Shown one piece after another: positions 34,359 through 43,288 of a stretch of DNA of 64,000 nucleotides. This DNA is from Myxococcus xanthus (GTDB taxonomy: Bacteria > Myxococcota > Myxococcia > Myxococcales > Myxococcaceae): NCBI RefSeq assembly GCF_006402735.1, contig NZ_CP017174.1, forward strand, positions 7,110,001 to 7,174,000, written 5' to 3'. Every line of letters starts with the position of its first letter. Positions within the stretch are counted from its first letter, which is position 1. Under the pieces are notes generated by a model that searched no databases, was not told the origin of the DNA, and saw nothing but the letters and a program-made list of their open reading frames with translations. Position numbers and translations under genes: made by a program.

Positions 34359-35546
34359 TCAGGGGCCGCGAGCCTCCGACACGTACTTCAAGGCCCCCAA
34401 ATCCTTCGTGTCCTCCGCGGGAGGCACCGGAGGCCCTTGCTTCAACTTCTGGAAGAGCGCCGCGGCGCTCTGGAAGAGCTCGTCATAGGTGACGGGCGCC
34501 TCGCCGGAAAGCCCGAAGAAGGCCCGATTGTCCGCCAGCGTGGCCGGCGGCGCGCTGCGGATGGCTTCAATGGGGTCGCCCAGGTACGGCGCCACCTCCC
34601 CCAGCATCCGGGCCCCCGCCGTCGGGTCCTTCAAGACACTCTGCCCCGCGTCCAGGAGCCCCCGCAGCACCCGCCGCACGGCATCCGGGTAGCGCGCGGC
34701 GAAGTCCCCCCTGGCCACCAGCACCGTGGCCACCAGGTGCGGCGCATCCGCCGTCGTCGCCAGCACCGCGCCTCCCCGGTCCCGAGCCGCCAGCTCCACG
34801 TCACCCCACAGCCCCACCACGGCGTCCGCCCGGCCCTCGCGCAGCGCCCGTCCCGCATCCAAGGTGGTGGGTAACTCCACCCAGCGCACGTCCGTGATGC
34901 GCAGCCCCGCGCGCGACAGCAACCACAGCGCGAAGTAGTGCGACGAGCCATACGGATACACGCCCAGTCGCTTGCCACGCAGGGAGGCGAGGTCCGGCAC
35001 GCCCACCGCGGCCAGGGCCTCCTGCCCCCGGCTGCGCCCCACCAGCAGCAGCGTGCGAGGCGCCGCGTCCCGCAGCAACGGCGCCCACGCGGCCAGCCGG
35101 TCCACGGACAGGGTGGCCATGTCCACGCCGCCGTTCTCCGCGCCAATGGACAGCGCGTGGCGCAGGTCCTCTTCCTTGGCGAAGAGCACCGCCCGCGCGT
35201 CTAGCGCATAGGCCGTCTTCAGCAACCCGTGCGCCGCGCCGGGCGGAGGCACCGGGTTGTCCAGGGTGGTGGCCCCACCCGTCGCCACCAGCAGGCCCGC
35301 GGAGGCACCGCGCGGGCTGAAGCCGATGAGCACCGGCCGCAGGGGCACGGAGGCCACGTCCGCCACCGGGGCCGCCACGCCGGCCGGGAAGTCTCCCGGC
35401 GACAGGCGGACCGCCTCACGCGTGGACGGGAAGTACCGCTCCTGCAAGCGGTCCAGGTACCCCATGCGCGACGCGAGCGCATAGCTCGCGCCGAGCACAC
35501 AGAGGAACAGGAAGAGGAAGAGACCTGGACCGCGGTGGAGCTTCAT
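34359..35546 (-). CDS. Membrane-anchored NMT1/SsuA-like substrate-binding protein
   Basis: 395 aa. An N-terminal hydrophobic helix ([19 protein letters not shown]) is not followed by a clear cleavage site, so it may stay anchored. The rest is a two-lobed periplasmic binding fold of the NMT1/TauA type: [52 protein letters not shown] and a C-terminal helix with [14 protein letters not shown]. No permease or ATPase of this importer class is nearby. It follows PspA by 10 bp and precedes the coiled-coil protein, so a role in membrane stress sensing is likelier than classical import. Confidence 0.85.
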   Translation of the reverse strand: MKLHRGPGLFLFLFLCVLGASYALASRMGYLDRLQERYFPSTREAVRLSPGDFPAGVAAPVADVASVPLRPVLIGFSPRGASAGLLVATGGATTLDNPVPPPGAAHGLLKTAYALDARAVLFAKEEDLRHALSIGAENGGVDMATLSVDRLAAWAPLLRDAAPRTLLLVGRSRGQEALAAVGVPDLASLRGKRLGVYPYGSSHYFALWLLSRAGLRITDVRWVELPTTLDAGRALREGRADAVVGLWGDVELAARDRGGAVLATTADAPHLVATVLVARGDFAARYPDAVRRVLRGLLDAGQSVLKDPTAGARMLGEVAPYLGDPIEAIRSAPPATLADNRAFFGLSGEAPVTYDELFQSAAALFQKLKQGPPVPPAEDTKDLGALKYVSEARGP

Positions 35547-35556
35547 TCAAGGCGGA

Positions 35557-36294
35557 CTACTCGACGCCGACCTTCTTGCCGATGGTCTTCTCCGGACCGC
35601 TGCCCACCTCGGACACCGGCGCCGGGCTGCTGACGAGCCCCATCTCCATCTTGAACTGCTTCACCAGCTCGTTGGCCTGGATCTTCTCGGCCTCTTCCTC
35701 GATGGACGCCGCGGTGTGGTCCACCGACTCGAGGGCCATCTGCATGCGGGCCTCGTTGATGGCGGACTTCTCCTGCACCTTGCGCAGCATCTCATCGTGG
35801 GTCGAGTCGATGCCCGCCACGGTGAAGGACTCCATCGTGTCGGCCACCTTGGCCTGCCACTTGGCGCGGCGCGCCTCGCGGATGGCGTTCATGGCCTCCT
35901 GCGTCTTGCGCTCCTTCTCGCGCATGAACGCCTTCTTCACCGACAGGGCCTTCTCGTACGCCTGGCGGGCCGTGGCCAGCTGCTGCTCGTTGCGGCCCAG
36001 CGCGTCCTTCTCAATCTGGAGCTTGGAGGCGTACTGCGCGGCCAGGTCGTCACGGCCCGCCTGGATGGCGGCCTTCACCTTGGCCGTCAGCGAGCGCACG
36101 TCGTCCTGGTACTTGGCGTTCTCCTTCTCCAGCAGCGTCACGTTCGCCCGGACCATGGCGATGGACTCGTTCATCTTCGGGACCTGGTCGTTCAGGTCAC
36201 GGACGTTCTGCTCGAGAATCAGCTCAGGGTCCTCGATGGAGGAGACGAAGAACCCGGCGAAGCTACGCATTGCTCTCTTGAATCGTTGCCACAT
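35557..36294 (-). CDS. PspA/IM30 (Vipp1) family membrane-remodelling protein
   Basis: 245 aa with GGAGGT 9 bases before the ATG. The N-terminal amphipathic helix ([19 protein letters not shown]) and the long helical hairpin ([20 protein letters not shown] through [20 protein letters not shown]) are those of ESCRT-III-like PspA/IM30. The C-terminal ~40 residues are less typical and end VEVGSGP-like then basic. It protects or remodels the inner membrane under stress. First gene of a three-gene operon with an orphan binding protein and a coiled-coil membrane protein. Classic PspB/C/F partners are not seen. Confidence 0.9.
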   Translation of the reverse strand: MWQRFKRAMRSFAGFFVSSIEDPELILEQNVRDLNDQVPKMNESIAMVRANVTLLEKENAKYQDDVRSLTAKVKAAIQAGRDDLAAQYASKLQIEKDALGRNEQQLATARQAYEKALSVKKAFMREKERKTQEAMNAIREARRAKWQAKVADTMESFTVAGIDSTHDEMLRKVQEKSAINEARMQMALESVDHTAASIEEEAEKIQANELVKQFKMEMGLVSSPAPVSEVGSGPEKTIGKKVGVE

Positions 36295-36555
36295 ATCGGC
36301 GGTCTACCTCCGTCCAGACCTACTTGCAGCCACCTTACACGATCCCCGGGGCGAGCAAGCAGACACAGTCCCAATGTCTTCTCAGTGCTTACGCGCTTCT
36401 ACCTAAGGCGATTGCGGTGAATCCAAAAGCGTGACGTGACCGTTCTCCGTCGGAAAATGGAGCCCGTCCGCGCTACGCCCGCCCGTCCGTCCGCTTCCGC
36501 ACGATAGGCGGCAGGGCTTGCAAGCAACGAAGGAAGCAGGGAAAACCCACGCCTC

Positions 36556-37923
36556 GTGACGTCTCCGCCTCCCGTGCCCGGCCCGCTCGAAGAGACGATG
36601 TCCCGGGCCATGGACGCCCAGCGGAGGAGCGTCGTCGGGGCGGGCGCGGCGGTGCGGCTGGTCGGCGCGGCCCTGTTCCTGGCCATCAGCACCACGCTGT
36701 GGCTGGCCGGAGGCCGGGACTGGGGCGTGTACCCACCCGCGCTGGGGCTCTACGCCGCGGTCGCCGGCGTGCTGTTCATGCTCCGCCAGCGGCGCGTGGC
36801 CCGGGGCCTGGGCGCGGTGCAGTCCCTGGTGGACGTGGGGCTCGTGTACTGGCTTCAGTCCACGACCCTGCCCGTCTCGCCCTTTCCCGCGGGTGTGGCG
36901 GGCTTCAGCCTGGGCTTGTTCACGCTCGTCGTCGCCCTGAGCGGGCTGGGCATGCGAGGCACCGTCGTCTACGGCACCGCGCTGTTGTCCGCCATGGCCC
37001 AGGCGACGCTCATGCGGCAGGTGGACGTGGGCTGGGGCGCGGTGGCCATCGCCGTGGTGGCGCTGGTGCTGGTGGCCGTGGTGAGCCACTACGGCACCGG
37101 GCGGCTGCGCAACCTGGCGGTGACGCTCTCCCACCTGGAAGTGGACCGGGCGCTGGAGGCCCGCCGCTTCCAGGAAGTGGAGGAGGCGCGCCGCACGATT
37201 GAGCGCATGCTGGCGGACGCCCAGGCACAGAACGCCGAACTGCAGCGGCTTCAACGGGACAAGGAACAGCTGACCGAGTTCCTGGTCCACGACCTGCGCT
37301 CGCCCCTGTCGGCGCTGATGCTGTCCTTGTCGTGGATGGAGCAGGAGGTGCCCCAGCAGGGCATCCTCGGCGAGTCCGTCCGCACGGGACTGGCCGTCAC
37401 CGCGCGGTTGGACCGGATGATTTCCGACCTCCTGGACGTGCCCCGTCTGGAGGAAGGCCGGCTGGAGCCGCAGCGGGCCACCTTCCCCGCCACGCGCATC
37501 GTGGAAGACGTGCGCCGCTCCCTGGAGGGCGTGGCCCGCGCGCGCAAGCTCACCCTGGACGCGGAGGTCCCCGTCCAACTGGAGCTGGAGGGCGACGCCG
37601 ACCTGCTGGTCCGCGTCCTGGAGAACCTCACCACCAATGCCCTGCGCTACGCCCCGTCGGGCGGGAGGGTGCGCCTGGAAGCCGGCGCGGATGTGGACGG
37701 CCGCTGGCTCGCGGTGCGCAACGACGGCCCGCCCATCTCCGAAGAGGCGCGCGGGCGCATCTTCGACAAGTACGGGCAGGCCGACGCGGAGCGGGACAGC
37801 CGCCGTGGCTACGGCCTGGGGCTCTACTTCTGCCGGCTCGCCGCGGAGGCCCACGGCGGGCGGTTGGCGGTGGAGGACGCGCCCGGCTGGTCCACGTCCT
37901 TCGTGCTGCGGCTGCCGGCCTGA
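36556..37923 (+). CDS. Membrane sensor histidine kinase (orphan)
   Basis: 455 aa from GTG 36556; ATG 36598 is an alternative. Five or six membrane helices occupy ~30-185 (VRLVGAALFLAISTTLWLAG through VVALVLVAVVSHYG). A coiled coil (~190-235) leads to the dimerisation helix with the phospho-acceptor His in EFLVHDLRSPLSAL. The ATPase has N box LENLTTNALRYAP, a G1-like VRNDGPPI, FDKYGQ and G2 GYGLGLYF. The 36295-36555 gap before it separates it from the divergent PspA gene and must hold both promoters. No response regulator is adjacent. Confidence 0.92.
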   Translation: MTSPPPVPGPLEETMSRAMDAQRRSVVGAGAAVRLVGAALFLAISTTLWLAGGRDWGVYPPALGLYAAVAGVLFMLRQRRVARGLGAVQSLVDVGLVYWLQSTTLPVSPFPAGVAGFSLGLFTLVVALSGLGMRGTVVYGTALLSAMAQATLMRQVDVGWGAVAIAVVALVLVAVVSHYGTGRLRNLAVTLSHLEVDRALEARRFQEVEEARRTIERMLADAQAQNAELQRLQRDKEQLTEFLVHDLRSPLSALMLSLSWMEQEVPQQGILGESVRTGLAVTARLDRMISDLLDVPRLEEGRLEPQRATFPATRIVEDVRRSLEGVARARKLTLDAEVPVQLELEGDADLLVRVLENLTTNALRYAPSGGRVRLEAGADVDGRWLAVRNDGPPISEEARGRIFDKYGQADAERDSRRGYGLGLYFCRLAAEAHGGRLAVEDAPGWSTSFVLRLPA

Positions 37924-37926
37924 GCC

Positions 37927-39273
37927 TCAGCCGCTGCGCGCCTTCTTCTGGCGGCGCTTGAGGATGCGCGCCACCTGCGCGTTCGCGTTCGCCAGGACGG
38001 AGGGCGCGTCCAACGTGGTGAGCACCCCATCGCGCAGCACCGGCTGGCCGTCGATGAAGACGTGCGTCACGTCGCTGCCCCGCGCGGAGTGCACCAGCGG
38101 CACCAGCACGTCCTCGGGCGTGGGGCCCGCGTGCAAGCCACTGACGTCCACCACGGTGATGTCGGCGCGCTTGCCGGGCTCCAGCGAGCCCACCTCGTCC
38201 TCCAGGCCCAGCGCCCGGGCGCCGTGCAGCGTGGCCATCTCCAGCACGCGCATGGGCGTCATCGCGCACGGCCCCACGCGCGGGTTGTGCATCACCGCGG
38301 CGAGCTTCATCTCGTAGAAGATGTCGAGCGTGTTGTTGCAGGGCGCGCCGTCCGCGCCCAGCGCCACCGCCACGCCGGCCTCCAGCAGCTCCGGCACCTT
38401 GGCGATGCCCGACGCCAGCTTGAGGTTGGAGCCGGGGCAGTGGCACACCACCGTGCGGGTGTCGCGCAGGATGTCCTGCTCCTCCTGGGACAGCCACACG
38501 CAGTGGGCCATCGTCACATGCGGGCCGGACATCCCCACCGTGTGGAAGAAGGCCACGTTGTCCTCGCCACCGGTGTACTGGCGGACCGCGTCCGTCTCCT
38601 TCGCGTTCTCACTGGCGTGGGTGTGGATGCGCAGGCCGTGCTCCTTGGCCAGTCGCGCCACCTCGCGCAACAGCTCCGGGGTGCAGGACAGCACGAAGCG
38701 CGGGGCGAAGGCGTAGCGCAGCCGGCCGTCGTGCGTGCCGTGCCAGCGCTCCTTCAGCGCCAGGCTCTCCCGCAGCGACTCCTCGGTGCTCTCGCGCAGG
38801 CCCGCGGGCACGCCCGCGCCCGCGTCCATCATCGCCTTGCCGCCCACCAGCCGGAAGCCGGAGTCCCGCGCCGACTCGAAGACGGCGTCGTAGTGGTACA
38901 CGCTGCCCATATCGAGCGCCGCCGTGGCGCCCGAGCGGATGAGCTCCGCGAAGGTCAGGTCCGCCGAGGCCCGCATGGACGCGGCGTCGTGCGAGGCCTC
39001 GAAGGGCCAGATGCGCTCGCGGAGCCAGTCCAGCAGCTCCAGCCCGTCCGCGCGGCCACGGAAGAGCGTCTGACAGGCGTGGAGGTGGCCGTGGATGAGG
39101 CCCGGAAGCACCACCTTTCCCGTCACGTCCACCACCCGCCGGGTGCCGCGAGGCTTGAGGCCCCGGCCCACCTTGGCGATGCGGCCATCCTGGACGAGGA
39201 CGTCCGCATCCACGAGCACCTCGCGCTCGCGGTTCATCGTTACAACCGTGCCACCAGTCAGGAGCAAATCCAC
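37927..39273 (-). CDS. Amidohydrolase, probable 5'-deoxyadenosine deaminase / MtaD-like
   Basis: 448 aa from GTG 39273, the first good start after the cytidine deaminase stop; the frame is open further upstream inside that gene. Metal ligands are in LPGLIHGHLHACQ, HTHASENAKETD, MAHCVW and GADGAPCNN (catalytic Asp). This is the ATZ/TRZ-like subfamily that contains 5'-deoxyadenosine, S-adenosylhomocysteine and methylthioadenosine deaminases. The neighbouring cytidine deaminase supports a role in nucleoside salvage. Exact substrate is inferred, not shown. Confidence 0.85.
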   Translation of the reverse strand: MDLLLTGGTVVTMNREREVLVDADVLVQDGRIAKVGRGLKPRGTRRVVDVTGKVVLPGLIHGHLHACQTLFRGRADGLELLDWLRERIWPFEASHDAASMRASADLTFAELIRSGATAALDMGSVYHYDAVFESARDSGFRLVGGKAMMDAGAGVPAGLRESTEESLRESLALKERWHGTHDGRLRYAFAPRFVLSCTPELLREVARLAKEHGLRIHTHASENAKETDAVRQYTGGEDNVAFFHTVGMSGPHVTMAHCVWLSQEEQDILRDTRTVVCHCPGSNLKLASGIAKVPELLEAGVAVALGADGAPCNNTLDIFYEMKLAAVMHNPRVGPCAMTPMRVLEMATLHGARALGLEDEVGSLEPGKRADITVVDVSGLHAGPTPEDVLVPLVHSARGSDVTHVFIDGQPVLRDGVLTTLDAPSVLANANAQVARILKRRQKKARSG

Positions 39274-39293
39274 GGCGTGCTCAGGCTCTCTCG

Positions 39294-39698
39294 CTAGAAG
39301 AAGTCTTTGGTGAAGGCATGCGGCAGCAGGCCTCCCAGGGTGTAGCGCGCCTCTCCGCCCTTCGGCGTCCGGCTGCGCACGGGCAGCTCCTGCCCGCCAA
39401 ACTCGGCCATGACCTGCCGGCACATGCCGCACGGAGGACAGGGCTCGGGGGTGTCCACGACGATGGCCACGGCCACCGGCTGGGTGTGCCCCTGGGCCAC
39501 GCCCGCTGCGAAGGCATTGCGCTCCGCGCAGACGGTGAGCCCGTAGGTGGCGTTCTCCACGTTGCAGCCGGCCACCACGGCGCCGTCCGCATAGAGGACG
39601 GCGGCCCCTACGGGGAACCGCGAATAGGGCACGTGGGCGCGCGCTCGCACGCGCGCGGCTTCCTCGAACAGGCGCTCCCAGGGAATCTCGTCCACCAT
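39294..39698 (-). CDS. cdd: Cytidine deaminase
   Basis: 134 aa, the size of the tetrameric bacterial/human type. Zinc site: CAERNA holds the first Cys and catalytic Glu, and PCPPCGMCRQ holds the CxxC pair. The N-terminus has YSRFPVGAAVLYADG and GCNVENATYG, the substrate strands. It deaminates cytidine and deoxycytidine to uridine and deoxyuridine. It precedes the amidohydrolase gene on the same strand by about 20 bp, so they are probably one operon. Confidence 0.95.
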   Translation of the reverse strand: MVDEIPWERLFEEAARVRARAHVPYSRFPVGAAVLYADGAVVAGCNVENATYGLTVCAERNAFAAGVAQGHTQPVAVAIVVDTPEPCPPCGMCRQVMAEFGGQELPVRSRTPKGGEARYTLGGLLPHAFTKDFF

Positions 39699-39732
39699 GA
39701 CGCCCTCCTACACAAAGCCGGATTGAGGTCCG

Positions 39733-40098
39733 TTACGAGCGGGCCGTGCCGCTCTGCACATCATCCAGGTGGCGCGCGATGGCCAGCTCGGACTCCACCG
39801 GCAGGTCCACGAAGCGGACCCGCGCCGCCGGACCGTTGGCGCCCGGGGCGACCTGGAGCACCTCGCCCTTCGCTTCCACCTCATCGGGAAGGATGGGCAG
39901 CCGGAAGCGCACTTCCACGCGCGTCCCCTGCTCCCAACCGGAGCCCTGCCAGGCGCAGCCGCCCAGGGACAGGTCCCCCTCATGCTGCTCGAAGTCCCCC
40001 GAGCTGCCTTCCCGGCGCACCTTCAGGCGCATGGGGACCCGGGGCGAATCCCGTCGGTCCTCGGCCTTGTCGCTCATCGAGTCGTTCCTCTCGGCCAT
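39733..40098 (-). CDS. PilZ-domain protein (cyclic-di-GMP receptor)
   Basis: 121 aa from ATG 40098, chosen because AGGGAGGT lies 8 bases upstream. The c-di-GMP binding motifs are present: the arginine cluster RRDSPRVPMRL and DLSLGGC (D/NxSxxG). No other domain. Such single-domain PilZ proteins link c-di-GMP to motility, polysaccharide or development in myxobacteria; target unknown. Ends 34 bp before the cytidine deaminase start. Confidence 0.9.
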   Translation of the reverse strand: MAERNDSMSDKAEDRRDSPRVPMRLKVRREGSSGDFEQHEGDLSLGGCAWQGSGWEQGTRVEVRFRLPILPDEVEAKGEVLQVAPGANGPAARVRFVDLPVESELAIARHLDDVQSGTARS

Positions 40099-40148
40099 CG
40101 CCGTTACCTCCCTGCCGCTCATGCTCGCGCCACCGCCAGTCATTGAAA

Positions 40149-40160
40149 ACCCACGTGGGT
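40149..40160. promoter_or_regulatory. 12-bp palindrome upstream of the PilZ gene
   Basis: ACCCACGTGGGT is a perfect palindrome 51 bp upstream of the PilZ start, in a 298-bp gap (40099-40396) without another gene. It is a plausible binding site for a dimeric regulator. The gap also has two copies of GGCCCGCGAG (near 40164 and 40288). Confidence 0.35.
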
Positions 40161-40396
40161 CCTGGCCCGCGAGCCCATACCGTAGACGCGTGCCGCCGTC
40201 TCGTGCGAGGCGACGCCCACCCCTCCGACAGCCCTCTCCGCCATGACACGACGTCCCGTCACCCACGCATCATACGGGGGAACACGGGCCCGCGAGGCCG
40301 GGAAAATGGGGCCCCCAACCGTTCCAGGCGGGGCCACCTGGCGGATTGCCCGCGCCCCCCGCCCGGTGCTGGCCCCGTGATTCCTGGGGGTGGCGC

Positions 40397-40807
40397 TCAG
40401 GCTGGAACGCCCTGATCCCGGGACGCCCACCAGTCCTCGCCGTAGCTGATGAAGAGCTGCTCGCCGGGGTGGATGTCCCGCAGCGCGTGGTAGCAGAAGA
40501 CGTCCCGGGTCGCCTCGCGGTGATAGGACGTGTTGGGCTCTCGGGCGTGGTTGTAGATCATCCCATACCCCAGCACGAGCGCCACCCACTCCCCCTCCCG
40601 GGGCACCTCGTGCTCGGCCCACTGGAGCAGGAAGACGTAGTCCTGGAGCTGGGGGTTCTGGGAGAGGGCACGCGGCAGCTTGAGGTAGTGGCATTCCTCG
40701 ATGAGGGCGCCCGCCTTGATGAAGGCGTCGGTGAAGACGCCGTAGCCCCACTCGCACGGACGGACCTTCACGCCCGGATGGATGTACAGCGCCGCGCCCT
40801 GGTTCAT
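40397..40807 (-). CDS. SET-domain protein (putative lysine methyltransferase)
   Basis: 136 aa from ATG 40807. The compact SET fold is recognisable: VRPCEWGYGVFTDAFIKAGALIEE, then YGMIYNHAREPNTSYH (NHxxxPN SAM/catalytic site), and GEQLFISYGEDWW with the conserved Tyr. It lacks pre- and post-SET regions, as in other short bacterial SET proteins. It would methylate protein lysines, target unknown. Stands alone between two intergenic stretches. Confidence 0.85.
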   Translation of the reverse strand: MNQGAALYIHPGVKVRPCEWGYGVFTDAFIKAGALIEECHYLKLPRALSQNPQLQDYVFLLQWAEHEVPREGEWVALVLGYGMIYNHAREPNTSYHREATRDVFCYHALRDIHPGEQLFISYGEDWWASRDQGVPA

Positions 40808-41032
40808 GGCCCCCTGCTCCGCATGGCTCAGAGCTGAAGGATGGCGCCTTCCCGGTGCGGGGTGAAGCCACAAGTTGCCGCCGTGCTAATGGCGGAAGGG
40901 CGGGTCCGGACCACCTCTGTGCGACGGTGCGCCAGGCCGCTAGAGTGCGCGTCCGAAGTTCCTCCCCGCCCGCCCCCATCCCATCCAACGCGCGATGCGT
41001 GCGCGGCGGCCTGCCCTTGCCCTGACAACACC

Positions 41033-41827
41033 ATGCTGACCGAATCCGCCGTTTCCGAAACAGCCCCCGTCTGCCCTGACCATGCTGGCGAACCATCCAC
41101 GGGGACGTGTGAGCGGTGCGGGCGCTTCTTCTGCGCGAAGTGCCGAACAGCCCAGGCGGGTGTCTGCGCCGCCTGCTTCGCCCGGCAGGTCCAGGCACTG
41201 CCCTTCACTCGGGCCCGGACGCGGTGGGCGAGCGTGGCCCTGGTGGCGAGCGCGGTCCTCGCCGTCCCTGTCGCCATCCTCAACCTCTGGCTCTACCTGA
41301 GCTTCGACAATGGGAGCCCCAGCCTCGAGGACGCCCAGTCCTTCGACCAACTGAACGCGCTGCTCGCGCTCCCCGCCCTGCTGACGATGCTCGCCACCGT
41401 GGTCCTCTACCTGCGCTGGCTGCGCCTGAGTGTGAAGACCGCCAATGCCCTGGGCTTGAGCAACGAATCGACGGGCTGGGCCACGTTCTGCTGGTTCATT
41501 CCGTTCGCCAACCTCATCAAGCCGCTCGAGGTGGTGAGAGGCCTCTGGCAAGGCTTGGGCGGCCCCCCTGAGAGGCGGTCCATGCTCACGGCCTGGTGGG
41601 CGACGTGGATCCTCAGCAACATCATCAGCAACGTCGGCAACACCTTCGCCAGGGCGGATAGCACGAGCGCCACTTCGCTGTCCGTGTCGCTCCTCGCCGG
41701 GATTCTGTCAGAGGGCCTCTCCATCGCGGCGGCGGTGCTGTGCATCCGCGTCATCGCGGACATCGAGTCGCTGCTCGTGGCCCGCAGGGCGGAGGCGGAG
41801 GCGGCCATGACCGGCGCCACCCCCTGA
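41033..41827 (+). CDS. DUF4328 membrane protein with N-terminal zinc finger
   Basis: 264 aa from ATG 41033. Residues 13-50 form a B-box-like zinc finger (CPDHAGEPSTGTCERCG, FCAKC, VCAACF). Four or five membrane helices follow. The DUF4328 signature is LRWLRLSVKTANALG, then GWATFCWFIPFANLIKPLEVVRGLW. Similar proteins are common in myxobacteria and actinobacteria; function unknown. Converges with the thymidine phosphorylase gene; a hairpin lies between. Confidence 0.85.
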   Translation: MLTESAVSETAPVCPDHAGEPSTGTCERCGRFFCAKCRTAQAGVCAACFARQVQALPFTRARTRWASVALVASAVLAVPVAILNLWLYLSFDNGSPSLEDAQSFDQLNALLALPALLTMLATVVLYLRWLRLSVKTANALGLSNESTGWATFCWFIPFANLIKPLEVVRGLWQGLGGPPERRSMLTAWWATWILSNIISNVGNTFARADSTSATSLSVSLLAGILSEGLSIAAAVLCIRVIADIESLLVARRAEAEAAMTGATP

Positions 41828-41841
41828 GGCGCCACGTGAAA

Positions 41842-41884
41842 GGAGCCCCGCGCCGCGCCCAGGCAGGGCATCGACGGGGGCTCC
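41842..41884. terminator. Possible bidirectional terminator between convergent genes
   Basis: GGAGCCCC (41842-41849) and GGGGCTCC (41877-41884) are perfect inverted arms with a 27-nt loop, in the 81-bp gap between the DUF4328 and thymidine phosphorylase stops. No T-run follows. Confidence 0.4.
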
Positions 41885-41908
41885 CAGGTCACCACACGGC
41901 TCGGCGCC

Positions 41909-43213
41909 CTACTCCACCCGCTCGCGGATGAGCGGACGGGCCGCGGGGGCCGCGTCGCCGAACCGGTACGCGGCCAGCAGGCGCGCCTTCACGTTCTCCA
42001 GCGAGGCCGCGTCGTTGTAGTGCACGCGCACCACGGGCTCGCCCTGCTTCACGGCCTCGCCCGTCTTCTTCAGCAGCGTGAAGCCCACGGCCGGGTCGAT
42101 CTTGCTGTCCGTCCGCTGCCGGCCCGCGCCCAGCGCCACCGCCGCCAGGCCCACGCCCTCCGTGTCGATGCCGGTGACGAACCCGTCCCGGGGCGCCACC
42201 ACGTCCGTGGTGGACTTCGCCTGCGGCAGCAGGGAGTAGTCATCGATGGAGCGCGGGTCTCCGCCCTGCACCTGGACAATCTCCTTCAGCTTGCGCACCG
42301 CGCTGCCGTCCTCCACCACCTTGCGCAGCTTCTCGCGCGCCTCCTCCACCGTGGCGGCCTTCTTGCCCAGCACCAGCATCTCCGCCGTGAGGGCATACGT
42401 GACCTCGGTGTAGTCCTCCGGAGCGTTGCCGCGGAGCATGTCCACCGCCTCGATGACCTCCAGCGCGTTGCCCACCTTGCGGCCCAGCGGCTGGTCCATG
42501 TCGGTGAGCAGGGCCACGACCTTCTTCCCCATCTCCGCGCCCAGGCCAATCATCGTCTTCGCCAGCGTGCGCGCGTCCTCGTCGCGCTTCATGAAGGCGC
42601 CACTGCCCACCTTCACGTCCAGCACCAGCGCGTCGATGCCCTCCGCCAGCTTCTTGCTCATGATGGAGGACGCGATCAGCGGGATGCAGTCCACCGTCGC
42701 CGTCACGTCCCGCAGGGCATAGAGCTTCTTGTCCGCCGGGGCCACCTGCGCCGTCTGGCCAATCAGGCAGCAGTTCACCTCACGCACCAGCCGCCGGTAC
42801 TCCGACGTCGGCAGGTTGACGTTGAAGCCGGGGATGGACTCCAGTTTGTCCAGCGTCCCACCCGTGTGCCCCAGGCCCCGGCCCGAAATCATGGGCACCG
42901 GAACCCCACACGCGGCGGCCAGCGGCGCCAGGCTGAGGGAGACCTTGTCACCCACCCCGCCCGTCGAATGCTTGTCCACCTTCACACCCGGCGTGTCGGA
43001 CAGGTCCAGGACCTCGCCGGACTCCAGCATGGCGCGGGCCCAGGCGCCCAGCTCCCGGGAGTCCATGCCCCGGAAGAAGATGGCCATGCTCATGGCCGCC
43101 ATCTGGTAGTCCGCCACCGTCCCCGCCGTATACGCCTCGATGAATGCACGGATGTCCGCCGGATCCAGCCGGCCGCCATCCCGCTTGGCCTTGATGAGTT
43201 CGTAGGGTTGCAC
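41909..43213 (-). CDS. deoA: Thymidine/pyrimidine-nucleoside phosphorylase
   Basis: 434 aa from GTG 43213, the normal length. Signature KVDKHSTGGVGDKVSLSLAP is the phosphate and substrate site; ISGRGLGHTGGTLDKLESIPG is the family pattern; KLAEGIDALVLDVKVGSGAFM contains active-site Lys. It splits thymidine and deoxyuridine to base and deoxyribose-1-phosphate. With cdd, the phosphomutase and deoC in the same window it gives a full deoxynucleoside catabolic route. It is divergent from the BMP importer operon, 75 bp apart. Confidence 0.95.
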   Translation of the reverse strand: MQPYELIKAKRDGGRLDPADIRAFIEAYTAGTVADYQMAAMSMAIFFRGMDSRELGAWARAMLESGEVLDLSDTPGVKVDKHSTGGVGDKVSLSLAPLAAACGVPVPMISGRGLGHTGGTLDKLESIPGFNVNLPTSEYRRLVREVNCCLIGQTAQVAPADKKLYALRDVTATVDCIPLIASSIMSKKLAEGIDALVLDVKVGSGAFMKRDEDARTLAKTMIGLGAEMGKKVVALLTDMDQPLGRKVGNALEVIEAVDMLRGNAPEDYTEVTYALTAEMLVLGKKAATVEEAREKLRKVVEDGSAVRKLKEIVQVQGGDPRSIDDYSLLPQAKSTTDVVAPRDGFVTGIDTEGVGLAAVALGAGRQRTDSKIDPAVGFTLLKKTGEAVKQGEPVVRVHYNDAASLENVKARLLAAYRFGDAAPAARPLIRERVE

Positions 43214-43288
43214 GAGGCGAGCCCATAGCAGGAACCCACCCCTTCATGCACTCCGGGAAAGGGCGGGCATCTGGTAGATAGGCGCCTC

